In this document: piece after piece, positions 33,990 to 41,746 of the stretch | How the letters are laid out: every line of letters starts with the position of its first letter | How positions within the stretch are numbered: position 1 is the first letter of the stretch | Source of the DNA: UBA4738 sp002413305 | GTDB taxonomy: Bacteria > Actinomycetota > UBA4738 | Assembly: GCA_036847185.1 (NCBI GenBank) | Contig: DAIUAM010000003.1 | Span: 1-64,000, forward strand | Length of the DNA: 64,000 nucleotides | Direction of reading: 5' to 3' | The notes under the pieces: model-generated | The model's database searches: none | Told to the model about the DNA's origin: nothing | What the model saw: the letters and a program-made list of their open reading frames with translations, nothing else | Program-made: the position numbers and the translations under genes

Positions 33990-34012
33990 TTGTCACTCTG
34001 ACTCGGTAGGCT
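33990..34012 (+). promoter_or_regulatory. RecA-NDp/PafBC-like DNA-damage promoter of sbcD-sbcC (TTGTCA-N11-TAGGCT)
   Basis: TTGTCA at 33990-33995 and -10 TAGGCT at 34007-34012. This is the best match of the four to tTGTCRgtg-N8-TAnnnT; only the gtg triplet differs (CTC). GTG 34019 is at +7, so the mRNA would be leaderless. TTGTCA also pairs with TGACAA at 33973-33978 to form a dyad with an 11-base centre. Confidence 0.7.
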
Positions 34013-34018
34013 AGGGAC

Positions 34019-35179
34019 GTGCGACTCCTCCACACCGGCGACTGGCACATCGGGCGTTCGATCCGGGGGCGATCCCGGAGCGAGGAGTTCGCGGATGCCC
34101 TGCGCGAGGTGGTCGGGATCGCCGGCCAGGAGAACGTCGACGCCGTCCTGCTGGCCGGCGACGTCTACGACCATCGCTCCCCGACGCCGGAGGCCGACGA
34201 CCTCGTCTTCGAGGCGCTCCTTCGTCTCCACGAGGCGGGGATCCCCGTGGTGGCCATCGCCGGCAACCACGACTCGCCTGCCCGGCTCGCCGCCTTGGCG
34301 AAGCTGCTTCGGCCCATCGGGACCACGCTGGTCCCCCGGGTGGCCCGGCCGGACCAGGGAGCCGCGGTGGAGATCTGCAGCCGAAGCACCGGCGAGGTAG
34401 CCCTGATCGCCTGCGTCCCCTTCGTCCCGGAGCGGCGGTACGGCGACGCGGCCGACCTGTTCGACGCGCCCGAGCTGTGGCACCAGTCCTACGCCGAGGG
34501 CATGGGGGGGCTGCTGGAGGCAATGGCCGCCTCGTTCCGTCCCGATGCCGTCAACGTCCTGCTGGCCCACCTGTTCACCGACGGGGCCATCCCGGGCGGC
34601 GGCGAACATCAGATCACGATCGGCATCGAGTACGCGATCTCGCCGTCCCGTCTGCCCGCCACAGCCGGCTACGTCGCGCTCGGCCACGTCCACCGCCCCC
34701 AGGCCGTCCGGGGCGCGCCGAGCCCCACGCGGTACGCCGGCTCCCTCCTCCAGCTCGACTTCGGTGAGAAGGAGCAGACGAAGTCCGTAACGATCGTCGA
34801 GGCGAGTCCAGGAAAGCCGGCCAAGGTCCGCGAGGTTGCCCTCTCGGCCGGCAAGCGCCTGGTGGACGTCGAAGGGACCCTCGACGAAGTCCTGGCGAAG
34901 GGCGAGGTGCTTCGCGACGCCTACCTCCGCGTCTTCGTCGACACGGACGGCCCCGTGCCCGGCATCGCCGGGCGGATCCGCGACGCTCTGCCGGACGCGG
35001 TCGACGTCTCGCTCCGGTACGAACGCACCGAGGATGCGGGATCGGGCCCGCCCCTCTCCTCCCTCCAGCCGCGCGACCAGTTCGTCTCGTACTACCGTCA
35101 CGAGCACGGCGTGGAGGCCGCACCGGAGGATCTCCTCGGGGCGTTCGATGAGCTCTCCGACCTCGACGGCCACGGCTAG
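34019..35179 (+). CDS. sbcD: Exonuclease subunit SbcD (Mre11-type)
   Basis: Mn-dependent nuclease of the SbcCD complex, which opens hairpins and processes DNA ends. The calcineurin-like phosphoesterase motifs are complete: GDWHIG (7-12), GDVYDH (48-52), GNHD (82-85), LLAHLF and GHVHRPQ. A capping domain and a C-terminal SbcC-binding region follow, for 386 aa in total. GTG 34019 sits at the predicted transcript start. Its TAG is immediately followed by the sbcC ATG. Confidence 0.95.
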   Translation: MRLLHTGDWHIGRSIRGRSRSEEFADALREVVGIAGQENVDAVLLAGDVYDHRSPTPEADDLVFEALLRLHEAGIPVVAIAGNHDSPARLAALAKLLRPIGTTLVPRVARPDQGAAVEICSRSTGEVALIACVPFVPERRYGDAADLFDAPELWHQSYAEGMGGLLEAMAASFRPDAVNVLLAHLFTDGAIPGGGEHQITIGIEYAISPSRLPATAGYVALGHVHRPQAVRGAPSPTRYAGSLLQLDFGEKEQTKSVTIVEASPGKPAKVREVALSAGKRLVDVEGTLDEVLAKGEVLRDAYLRVFVDTDGPVPGIAGRIRDALPDAVDVSLRYERTEDAGSGPPLSSLQPRDQFVSYYRHEHGVEAAPEDLLGAFDELSDLDGHG

Positions 35180-37741
35180 ATGCGCCCGCTTCGGCTCGAG
35201 CTGAAGGGCTTCACCTCCTTCCGCGATCCGGTGGAGGTCGACTTCAGGAACCTGGACCTGTTCGCCATCAGCGGTCCGACCGGGAGCGGCAAGTCCAGCC
35301 TCCTCGACGCCATGACGTACGCGCTGTATGGGCGGGTCGAACGGGTCGGCGACCGGGTGAGCCAGCTCATCAGCCAGGGCCAGTCGAGGATGGCGGTGAC
35401 GCTCGAGTACGAGGTCGGCCGCGAGCGGTACCGCATCACCCGTTCGACGGCGGCGAAGGGCGCCTCGAAGATCCTCCTCGAGCGTTCCCAGGACGATGGG
35501 TGGATCCAGGCGGGCGAGGGCGCGGATCGCGTCCGCGACGCCGACAGGCTGATCGCCGGCACCATCGGCCTCACCTACGACGGTTTCACCCGCTCGGTGC
35601 TGCTCCCCCAGGGGAAGTTCGCCGAGCTGCTGGTCGGCGACCCGAAGAAGCGCCGCGACATCCTCACCGAGCTGCTCGGCCTGTCGCTGTTCAAGCGGAT
35701 GGCCGAGCGCGCGGGCCAGATCGAGAAGGAGGCCCGGCTGACCTCGGCCACGAAGGCCCAGCTGCTGGAGAGCGAGTACGGGGACGTATCGCTCGGCGCG
35801 CTGAAGGCCGCGCGCGCCTCGGCACGAGAGGCGGCGAAGCGGGAGCGAACGCTGGCGGAGGCGGCCGAAGCGGTCGGCGGGTTCCTGGAGCGGTGGCAGG
35901 GGTCGAAGCGGTCGATCGACGAGCTTCGAGCCTGCGCCCAGGACGCCGGCGCGGCAGCCGAAGCCATCCGCTCGGCGGCGGACGAACTGGCCACACTGGG
36001 TCAGGCGCTCGGCCAGACGAAGGTCGCGCTGGCGGCCCGGGCCGCGGAGGTGCAGCAAGCTCGCGAGGACCACGAGCGGGCTGGGACGGTGCTTCGGGAG
36101 GCGCAGGCGCGATCCGGCTCGACCCAGCGACTCGCGGAGGCTCGTGGATGGGCGCTGGCGCTCGCGGACGCCCGCGCGTCCCGGGTAGACAGGGAGACGA
36201 GCCGCGCCCGGGCTGTCGTGGCGGCCGGGCCCCTGGGGGACGCCGAGGCCGAGACCGCCCAGGCGTTGACGACAGCGAAGGCATCGCTGGCCGGCCGGGA
36301 GGCCGCCTTCGAAGCAGCGGATGCAGCTCTGGAAGATGCCCGCCAGGCCGACCACATCGCGGCGCTCACCGTCGCGCTGAAGCCGGGCGACCCCTGCCCG
36401 GTCTGCGGGCTGCCCCTGGAGACGCTGCCCGCTCCTGCCGTTCCGGGGGCGCTGGCGGAGGCGACGAGAGCGCGGGCCGCAGCCCGGACGGCGCTGGACC
36501 TCGCTCGGGCGGAGGTGAACGCCGCCGAGCGGTCCGGGGAAGCGGCTCGGCGCGAGCTCCGGGCGAACGCCGACGAGCAGGCCCGCCTGGCGAAGGAGCT
36601 CGAGGAGGCCGCCGCCAGGGTCGCCGAGCACGAGGGTCGGCTGGCTGCGGTCCTCGGCGACCCGCTGCCCGCCGATCCCACCGTGGCGGTCGACGAACGC
36701 CTCGGCCGGCTCGAACGGCTCGACCGGGCCGAACGCGAGGCTGGTGCCGCCGTCGCCACTGCCGACCAGGCGCGTTTGGAGGCCGAACAGGAGGTGGAGC
36801 GCGTGGCCGGACGGATCGACCGGGTCCGGGACCGCCTGGCCGGCGATCACCGGCCCCTCTTCGACCGGGCGGCACGGGCGTTCGGCACGCGATCCGCGCC
36901 GCCCAAGCTCTCGCCGCCACCGGACGCAAAGGACCCTGCGGCGCTGGAGGCGTTCGCCGTGCGGCTGGCCGCCGGCCTGGGGACGCTCTCCGATCGCCTG
37001 ACCCGGGAGATGGAGGAACGTTCCTCCGCGGAGCGGGACTTGCTGGCGGAGGCCACGACGAAGACCGAGGCGCTCTTCGAGCCGCAACCCACCCTCGAGG
37101 GACTGGCCAGGGCCGTCGACGCCGAGTGCCGGACGGCCGCCGCGCTGGTGGCCACGGCCGGCCAGCTCGCCGAACAGCTCGAGCAGCGATTGGAGCGTAA
37201 GCGCGTCCTGGCCGAGGAAGTGCGCCGGCTCGATGACCGGGCCCACCTGTTCAAGGCGCTGGCCATGGAGCTTCGCGCCGACCGCCTCATCGCGTTCCTC
37301 CAGGCCGAAGCCCTCCAGCTGCTCGCCGCGGCCGGCTCGGACCGGCTGGCGACCTTGTCCGACGGGCGGTACCACCTGCGATGCCGGAGCGACGAGTTCT
37401 TCGTGGTGGATACCTGGAACGGGGACGACGAACGGAGCGTCCGGACCCTGTCGGGAGGCGAGACGTTCCTGGCCTCGCTGGCCCTGGCCTTGGCCCTGGC
37501 CGAGCAGGTCCGTTCTCTCTCGGTCACGGAGAAGGCCCGGCTGGACAGCCTGTTCCTGGACGAAGGGTTCGGCACACTGGACCCGGAATCACTGCGGATC
37601 GTGGTGGATGCCGTCGAACAGCTAGGCGGAGACGGGCGCCTGGTCGGCGTGATCACCCACGTGAAGGAGCTGGCCGACCAGTTCACGCGGATCGAGGTGA
37701 CGAAATCCCCCCGCGGCAGCCACCTCGCGCTTGTGGGGTGA
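35180..37741 (+). CDS. sbcC: Exonuclease subunit SbcC (Rad50-type ATPase)
   Basis: SMC-like ATPase of the SbcCD nuclease, 853 aa. Walker A GPTGSGKS is at 32-39. Long Ala/Arg/Glu-rich coiled coils flank a zinc hook with CPVC at Cys406 and Cys409. The ABC signature LSGGETFLASLALALAL is near residue 757, followed by Walker B with LDSLFLDEGFGTLD. It is somewhat shorter than enterobacterial SbcC because the coils are short. The start codon abuts the sbcD stop, so it belongs to the same operon and promoter. Confidence 0.95.
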   Translation: MRPLRLELKGFTSFRDPVEVDFRNLDLFAISGPTGSGKSSLLDAMTYALYGRVERVGDRVSQLISQGQSRMAVTLEYEVGRERYRITRSTAAKGASKILLERSQDDGWIQAGEGADRVRDADRLIAGTIGLTYDGFTRSVLLPQGKFAELLVGDPKKRRDILTELLGLSLFKRMAERAGQIEKEARLTSATKAQLLESEYGDVSLGALKAARASAREAAKRERTLAEAAEAVGGFLERWQGSKRSIDELRACAQDAGAAAEAIRSAADELATLGQALGQTKVALAARAAEVQQAREDHERAGTVLREAQARSGSTQRLAEARGWALALADARASRVDRETSRARAVVAAGPLGDAEAETAQALTTAKASLAGREAAFEAADAALEDARQADHIAALTVALKPGDPCPVCGLPLETLPAPAVPGALAEATRARAAARTALDLARAEVNAAERSGEAARRELRANADEQARLAKELEEAAARVAEHEGRLAAVLGDPLPADPTVAVDERLGRLERLDRAEREAGAAVATADQARLEAEQEVERVAGRIDRVRDRLAGDHRPLFDRAARAFGTRSAPPKLSPPPDAKDPAALEAFAVRLAAGLGTLSDRLTREMEERSSAERDLLAEATTKTEALFEPQPTLEGLARAVDAECRTAAALVATAGQLAEQLEQRLERKRVLAEEVRRLDDRAHLFKALAMELRADRLIAFLQAEALQLLAAAGSDRLATLSDGRYHLRCRSDEFFVVDTWNGDDERSVRTLSGGETFLASLALALALAEQVRSLSVTEKARLDSLFLDEGFGTLDPESLRIVVDAVEQLGGDGRLVGVITHVKELADQFTRIEVTKSPRGSHLALVG

Positions 37742-37823
37742 CGAACGCGGAGCGAGGGGCCGCCGCGCGATGACCAATGTCACATGGTTGCGATGCCTCT
37801 CGCGTGCGTCGACAATCTGAGCA

Positions 37824-38255
37824 GTGGCACCGGACGACCTGGTCGAGATCCGCCTTCCACCCGCCAAACCCGACCTCTATCTGCGCTGGGTGGCATTCAC
37901 GCGCGCAGTGGTGGAACAGCTGGAGATGCATCAGCCGTTCCGGGAGGCCGAAGCGAAACTCCCGAGCGCGGTGCTCGGCAGCCAGGTCTTCGAGAACGAG
38001 GTCGTCCCGGCCGCGGCGCGTGAGGCGGAGGTGGCCGAGCAGGAACACCGGATCGCGATGCCCGTGGTCCAGATCTCGCGGGGCTCGGCCCGGTCGATCA
38101 TGGAGGCCATCCTGATCCGGGCCGAATGGCTCGGGCTCTACGAGGGCGTCGATCGCCTGGACCTGCTGGGGATCCCCCAGCCGGACGACGAGATGATGGA
38201 CCTGTACCTCCGGGCGGTCTCGGCGATCCGCGACGTGGCCTTCGGGGCCGCCTGA
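37824..38255 (+). CDS. Hypothetical helical protein downstream of sbcC
   Basis: I do not recognise this 143-aa protein. It is predicted mostly helical, acidic, with no membrane segment, Cys pairs or nucleotide motif. Notable stretches are LPPAKPDLYLRWVAFTRAVV and the repetitive acidic REAEVAEQEHRIAMPVV. GTG 37824 follows GACAAT (37811-37816) at +8, so it may be a leaderless mRNA from an imperfect -10. It ends six bases before the convergent DivIVA-like gene stop. Confidence 0.6.
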   Translation: MAPDDLVEIRLPPAKPDLYLRWVAFTRAVVEQLEMHQPFREAEAKLPSAVLGSQVFENEVVPAAAREAEVAEQEHRIAMPVVQISRGSARSIMEAILIRAEWLGLYEGVDRLDLLGIPQPDDEMMDLYLRAVSAIRDVAFGAA

Positions 38256-38261
38256 GCCCCG

Positions 38262-38984
38262 CTACCCGTCGCGCCGGTCCCCGGTCCCCCGTTCCTGCTC
38301 CTGGTCCTCGATCACGACGATCTCGAACGCCTGCGTCTGAGCCAGCAGGTCATCCGGCGTCTCCGAGAGCGTGGCGGCCGCTCTGGTGATGGTGGGCACC
38401 GGCGCCACCGAGGCAGGGGCGGGCTCGACGACTTCCTTCGCGGTCGCGGCGAGGATCGCCCGGTCGGCCTGCTCGAGCAGCGCCGTGGTCTGCAGCTTCA
38501 CCGACTCGAACTGCGTCCGCATCTCCTGCCGGCGGGTCTGGAGGTGGCTCATGATCTCTGTGGCCTTGGCCTCGGCGGCCTCGAGTGCCCGGTGGCCGTC
38601 GGCGCGCAGGCGGGCGGCCTCCGCTTCGGCGTGCTTGCGGAGGTCGGCGGCCCGGTTGGCGGCGTCGGCGACCGTGCGCCGAGCCTCCTCTTCGGCCTCC
38701 CGGCGGAGCTTCTCGGCGAGCCCGTCGGCGGTTCGGAGCACGTCGGCCATCCGCCCGGCGACCTGCCGGTACGCTTCGGCCTGCACGGAGGCGTATCGGC
38801 GGCGTGCCTGGTCGCGCTCCTCGAGGACCTGCTGGAGGTTCCCTTCGAGCTGCTGGATGCGATGGGTCAGCTCCGTGATGAAGGTCTCGACCTCTTCGGA
38901 GTCGAAGCCCTTGAGGACCTTGGTGAACTGGGGGTGGAGGATCTCGTCCTCCGTCCACCTGAAGAAAGGCGCCTCGACGGACAT
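38262..38984 (-). CDS. DivIVA-domain coiled-coil protein
   Basis: A 240-aa coiled-coil protein. A DivIVA-like N-terminus (ILHPQFTKVLKGFDSEEVET) is followed by a long heptad region rich in Ala, Glu and Arg (about residues 35-165) and a disordered Pro/Ala/Thr tail with an acidic end. Such proteins mark the cell pole, septum or growing tip in actinobacteria. ATG 38984 has a very strong AAAGGAGG at good spacing. Upstream in-frame codons to 39095 show no homology and were excluded. Confidence 0.8.
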   Translation of the reverse strand: MSVEAPFFRWTEDEILHPQFTKVLKGFDSEEVETFITELTHRIQQLEGNLQQVLEERDQARRRYASVQAEAYRQVAGRMADVLRTADGLAEKLRREAEEEARRTVADAANRAADLRKHAEAEAARLRADGHRALEAAEAKATEIMSHLQTRRQEMRTQFESVKLQTTALLEQADRAILAATAKEVVEPAPASVAPVPTITRAAATLSETPDDLLAQTQAFEIVVIEDQEQERGTGDRRDG

Positions 38985-39115
38985 GCCTGCCTCCTTTCCC
39001 GGGGAAGGGACGCGCTGGTGCTGGCATCGCGCGTGGGGTAAGGGTCCACCGTACCGAGGCGAACCGGCGATGCAACCATTTCCGCCGGATTTCATTCCGT
39101 GGAAGACTCCAGGCT

Positions 39116-40120
39116 ATGGCGATGGCCGAGACGATGCGGGCGATGGTGCTTGATGGACCGGGGCAGCCGCTGCGGCTCCGGCAGTTGCCCCGGCCCGTGC
39201 CCACCGCCGGCCAGATACTCCTTCGGGTCCACGCATGCGCGGTGTGCCGGACCGACCTGCACATCGTGGATGGCGAGCTGACGAAGCGGAAGCTGCCGCT
39301 CGTCCTCGGCCATCAGATCGTGGGGACGGTGGTTGGGGCGGGAACCGAAGCGGTCTCGGTGGAGGTGGGTTCGCGGGTCGGGGTGCCATGGCTGGGCTGG
39401 ACCGACGGGACGTGCCACTTCTGCCTCACCGGACGGGAGAACCTGTGCGACGCGGCTCGCTTCACCGGGTACGACATCGACGGTGGCTACGCGGAGTTCG
39501 TCGCGGCCGACTCGCGGTTCTGCTTCCCGCTCCCCGAAGGGTATCGCGATCCCCAGGCCGCCCCGCTCCTGTGCGCCGGGTTGATCGGGTTCCGCTCGCT
39601 CCGTCTGGCCGGGGATGCCGAGCGCCTTGGGATCTACGGGTTCGGATCCTCCGCCCACATCGTCACACAGGTGGCCCGTTTCCAGGGCCGGCGGGTGTTC
39701 GCGTTCACCAGGCCCGGCGACGCGGCTGGACAGGCCTTCGCCCGCCAGGTCGGGGCGGCGTGGGCGGGCGGGACCGACGAACCGTCCCCAGAGGAGCTCG
39801 ACGCCGCCATCATCTTCGCACCCGCGGGCGAGCTCGTCCCCCTCGCGCTCGGCGCCCTGGCCAAGGGTGGCACCGTGGTGTGCGGCGGGATCCACATGAG
39901 CAACATCCCGAGCTTCGCGTACGAATTGCTGTGGGGCGAGCGGAGCGTCCGCTCCGTGGCAAACCTGACCCGGGAGGATGGCGTGGAGTTCCTTCGTCTG
40001 GCGCCGCAAGTGCCGCTTCGCACCGAGGTCACCACCTTCCCCCTGGACCAGGCGAACGAGGCCCTGGAGGCCGTGCGACGGGGCACGGTCCGCGGCTCCG
40101 TCGTGGTCTCGGTCCCCTAA
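39116..40120 (+). CDS. Zinc-type alcohol dehydrogenase
   Basis: Medium-chain NAD(P)-dependent alcohol dehydrogenase, 334 aa. Catalytic zinc ligands are Cys in CAVCRTDLH and His in LGHQIVG; the Rossmann fold starts with LGIYGFGSSAHIVTQVA. The structural zinc loop has only three of four cysteines (WTDGTCHFCLTGRENLC); the first is replaced by Asp, so structural zinc binding may be altered. ATG 39122 or 39134 could also be the start. The stop overlaps the stop of the convergent amidohydrolase gene. Confidence 0.88.
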   Translation: MAMAETMRAMVLDGPGQPLRLRQLPRPVPTAGQILLRVHACAVCRTDLHIVDGELTKRKLPLVLGHQIVGTVVGAGTEAVSVEVGSRVGVPWLGWTDGTCHFCLTGRENLCDAARFTGYDIDGGYAEFVAADSRFCFPLPEGYRDPQAAPLLCAGLIGFRSLRLAGDAERLGIYGFGSSAHIVTQVARFQGRRVFAFTRPGDAAGQAFARQVGAAWAGGTDEPSPEELDAAIIFAPAGELVPLALGALAKGGTVVCGGIHMSNIPSFAYELLWGERSVRSVANLTREDGVEFLRLAPQVPLRTEVTTFPLDQANEALEAVRRGTVRGSVVVSVP

Positions 40121-41628
40121 CGCGCCGAGACGTCCCGGCCCCGCGAGACCGTCAGTACCGGGCGGAGCTCACGCGGGTCCAAGACGACGAACGGGTCCGC
40201 CTCGTAGGCCGCGAAATCGGCCTGCATGCCGGGCTCCAGCCGCCCTTTCTTCTCGTCGAGCCTGGCCAGCCGGGCGCTGCCCACGGTGAACAAGCGGATG
40301 GCGTGCTCGCGAGACATCCGCTGCGCCGGGTCGTGATGGTTCTCGAGCGCCCACAGGCCGTACATCGGGTCGAGCGGGGTGACCGGGGAGTCTGACCCGG
40401 CCCCCACCTCGATGCCCCGGGCCAGCAACGTGGCAAAGGGGTTCATGGCCACGGCGCGACGCTCGCCGAGCCGCTGCTCGTACATGGCCCCTGGATGGCC
40501 CCATTCGGCATCGAACGCGGGCTGCACCGAGATGGCCAGCCCCAACCCGGCGGCACGTTCGACCTGTTGCGGGGCGGCCATCTCGAAGTGCTCGATGCGA
40601 TGCCGCCGGGCCCGGAAGTGCCGGCGGCCGCGAGAGTCGAGGGTTCGGTACACGCGCTCCCAGACGACCAGCGTCTGTTCGATGGCGGCGTCGCCGATGG
40701 CGTGGACGGCCACCTGGAGGCCCGCCAGGTGGGCGTTGTGGAAGAACTCCGCCAGCTCGTCGGAGTCCAGGTAGAGGCTGCCCGTGCTCCCGTCGTCGGT
40801 GTAGGGCTCCCCGATGGCGGCGGTCCTGGCCCCCAAGGAGCCGTCCACCGAGAGGTCGCCCCCGATGGTCTCCAGGCCCAGGCCCATGACGTACGGGATG
40901 TCCATGTCGGCCACGTAGGGCACCACGTCGACCGGGAGCTGCATCCGCTGCTCGAGGAGGACCTCGATGTCGCGGCGGCCCCGCCACGCCGGGATGGCCA
41001 TCTCGTGCACACAGGTGATCCCCCGGCCGGCCGCCAGGGAGGCCGCTTGGAGCTGCAGCTCGCGGATCTCGTGCTCGGTCAGCGTCTCGTGGAACCAGCG
41101 CTGGACCCGGCTGTTGGCGTCCCGGCGGAGGACGCCGGAGGGGTTGCCGCTCTGGTCGCGTTCGATACCGTCGTGCTGGAGCGCGCCGGAGCGCTCAATC
41201 GCTGCCGAGTTGGCGAGCGAAAGGTGGCCGTCGGCCCGGACCAGCACGATGGGCGTCTCGCCGAGCTCGTCCAGCTCCGCCATCGTCGGTAGCGTGCGGG
41301 GCTGCCAGTCCGACTCGTCGAAGCCGTGCGCCAAGATCTTGGTCGGCCCGTGGGTGAGCTCCTCGGCGACCAGCCCCAGCAGCTCTTCGGCGTGCCGTGC
41401 GGTGTCGATCGGGATGCCGACCCCGGCCAGCCCGGTGCCGGTCAGGTGGACGTGGGAGTCGATGAACCCGGGGATGATCGTGCAGCCGGGGAGGTCCACG
41501 GTCCGGTCGGCCGCCGGCGGCTCGCCGCTGCCGACCCGCTCGATATGGCGCCCGTCGATCAGCAGCCACTCGCCTTCCGTCGGATGGCTCAGCGTGTGGA
41601 CCCGGGTGGCGCGGTACAGGGACCTCAT
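40117..41628 (-). CDS. Amidohydrolase (YtcJ-like, amidohydrolase 3 family)
   Basis: Metal-dependent hydrolase of the TIM-barrel amidohydrolase superfamily, 503 aa. The first metal motif is in PGFIDSHVHLTGTG. Further ligands fit VHAIGDAAIEQTL and RHRIEHFEMAAP, and the Asp is in GAGSDSPVTPLDPM. GRLEPGMQADFAAYEADPF is the typical C-terminal beta sandwich. The substrate is unknown. ATG 41628 was chosen where homology begins (RATRVHTLSHPTEGEWLLID). It shares four bases with the convergent alcohol dehydrogenase gene. Confidence 0.85.
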   Translation of the reverse strand: MRSLYRATRVHTLSHPTEGEWLLIDGRHIERVGSGEPPAADRTVDLPGCTIIPGFIDSHVHLTGTGLAGVGIPIDTARHAEELLGLVAEELTHGPTKILAHGFDESDWQPRTLPTMAELDELGETPIVLVRADGHLSLANSAAIERSGALQHDGIERDQSGNPSGVLRRDANSRVQRWFHETLTEHEIRELQLQAASLAAGRGITCVHEMAIPAWRGRRDIEVLLEQRMQLPVDVVPYVADMDIPYVMGLGLETIGGDLSVDGSLGARTAAIGEPYTDDGSTGSLYLDSDELAEFFHNAHLAGLQVAVHAIGDAAIEQTLVVWERVYRTLDSRGRRHFRARRHRIEHFEMAAPQQVERAAGLGLAISVQPAFDAEWGHPGAMYEQRLGERRAVAMNPFATLLARGIEVGAGSDSPVTPLDPMYGLWALENHHDPAQRMSREHAIRLFTVGSARLARLDEKKGRLEPGMQADFAAYEADPFVVLDPRELRPVLTVSRGRDVSAR

Positions 41629-41746
41629 CGTGGCCGGTCCCGGGTCGGGAAGGAGGCCAGCGTTGGCATCGTGCCGAAGTATAGGGTGCCCGTTTCCCGG
41701 GCCGCGACCCGCGAAGTACGCTTGAAGGAATCGACGGAGGGTGCCG

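Noticed and set aside
37777..37799. ATGTCA upstream of the unknown gene at 37824 as a fifth damage-type promoter
   Set aside because: No TANNNT occurs 17 bases from the motif start; the sequence there is TGCCTC.
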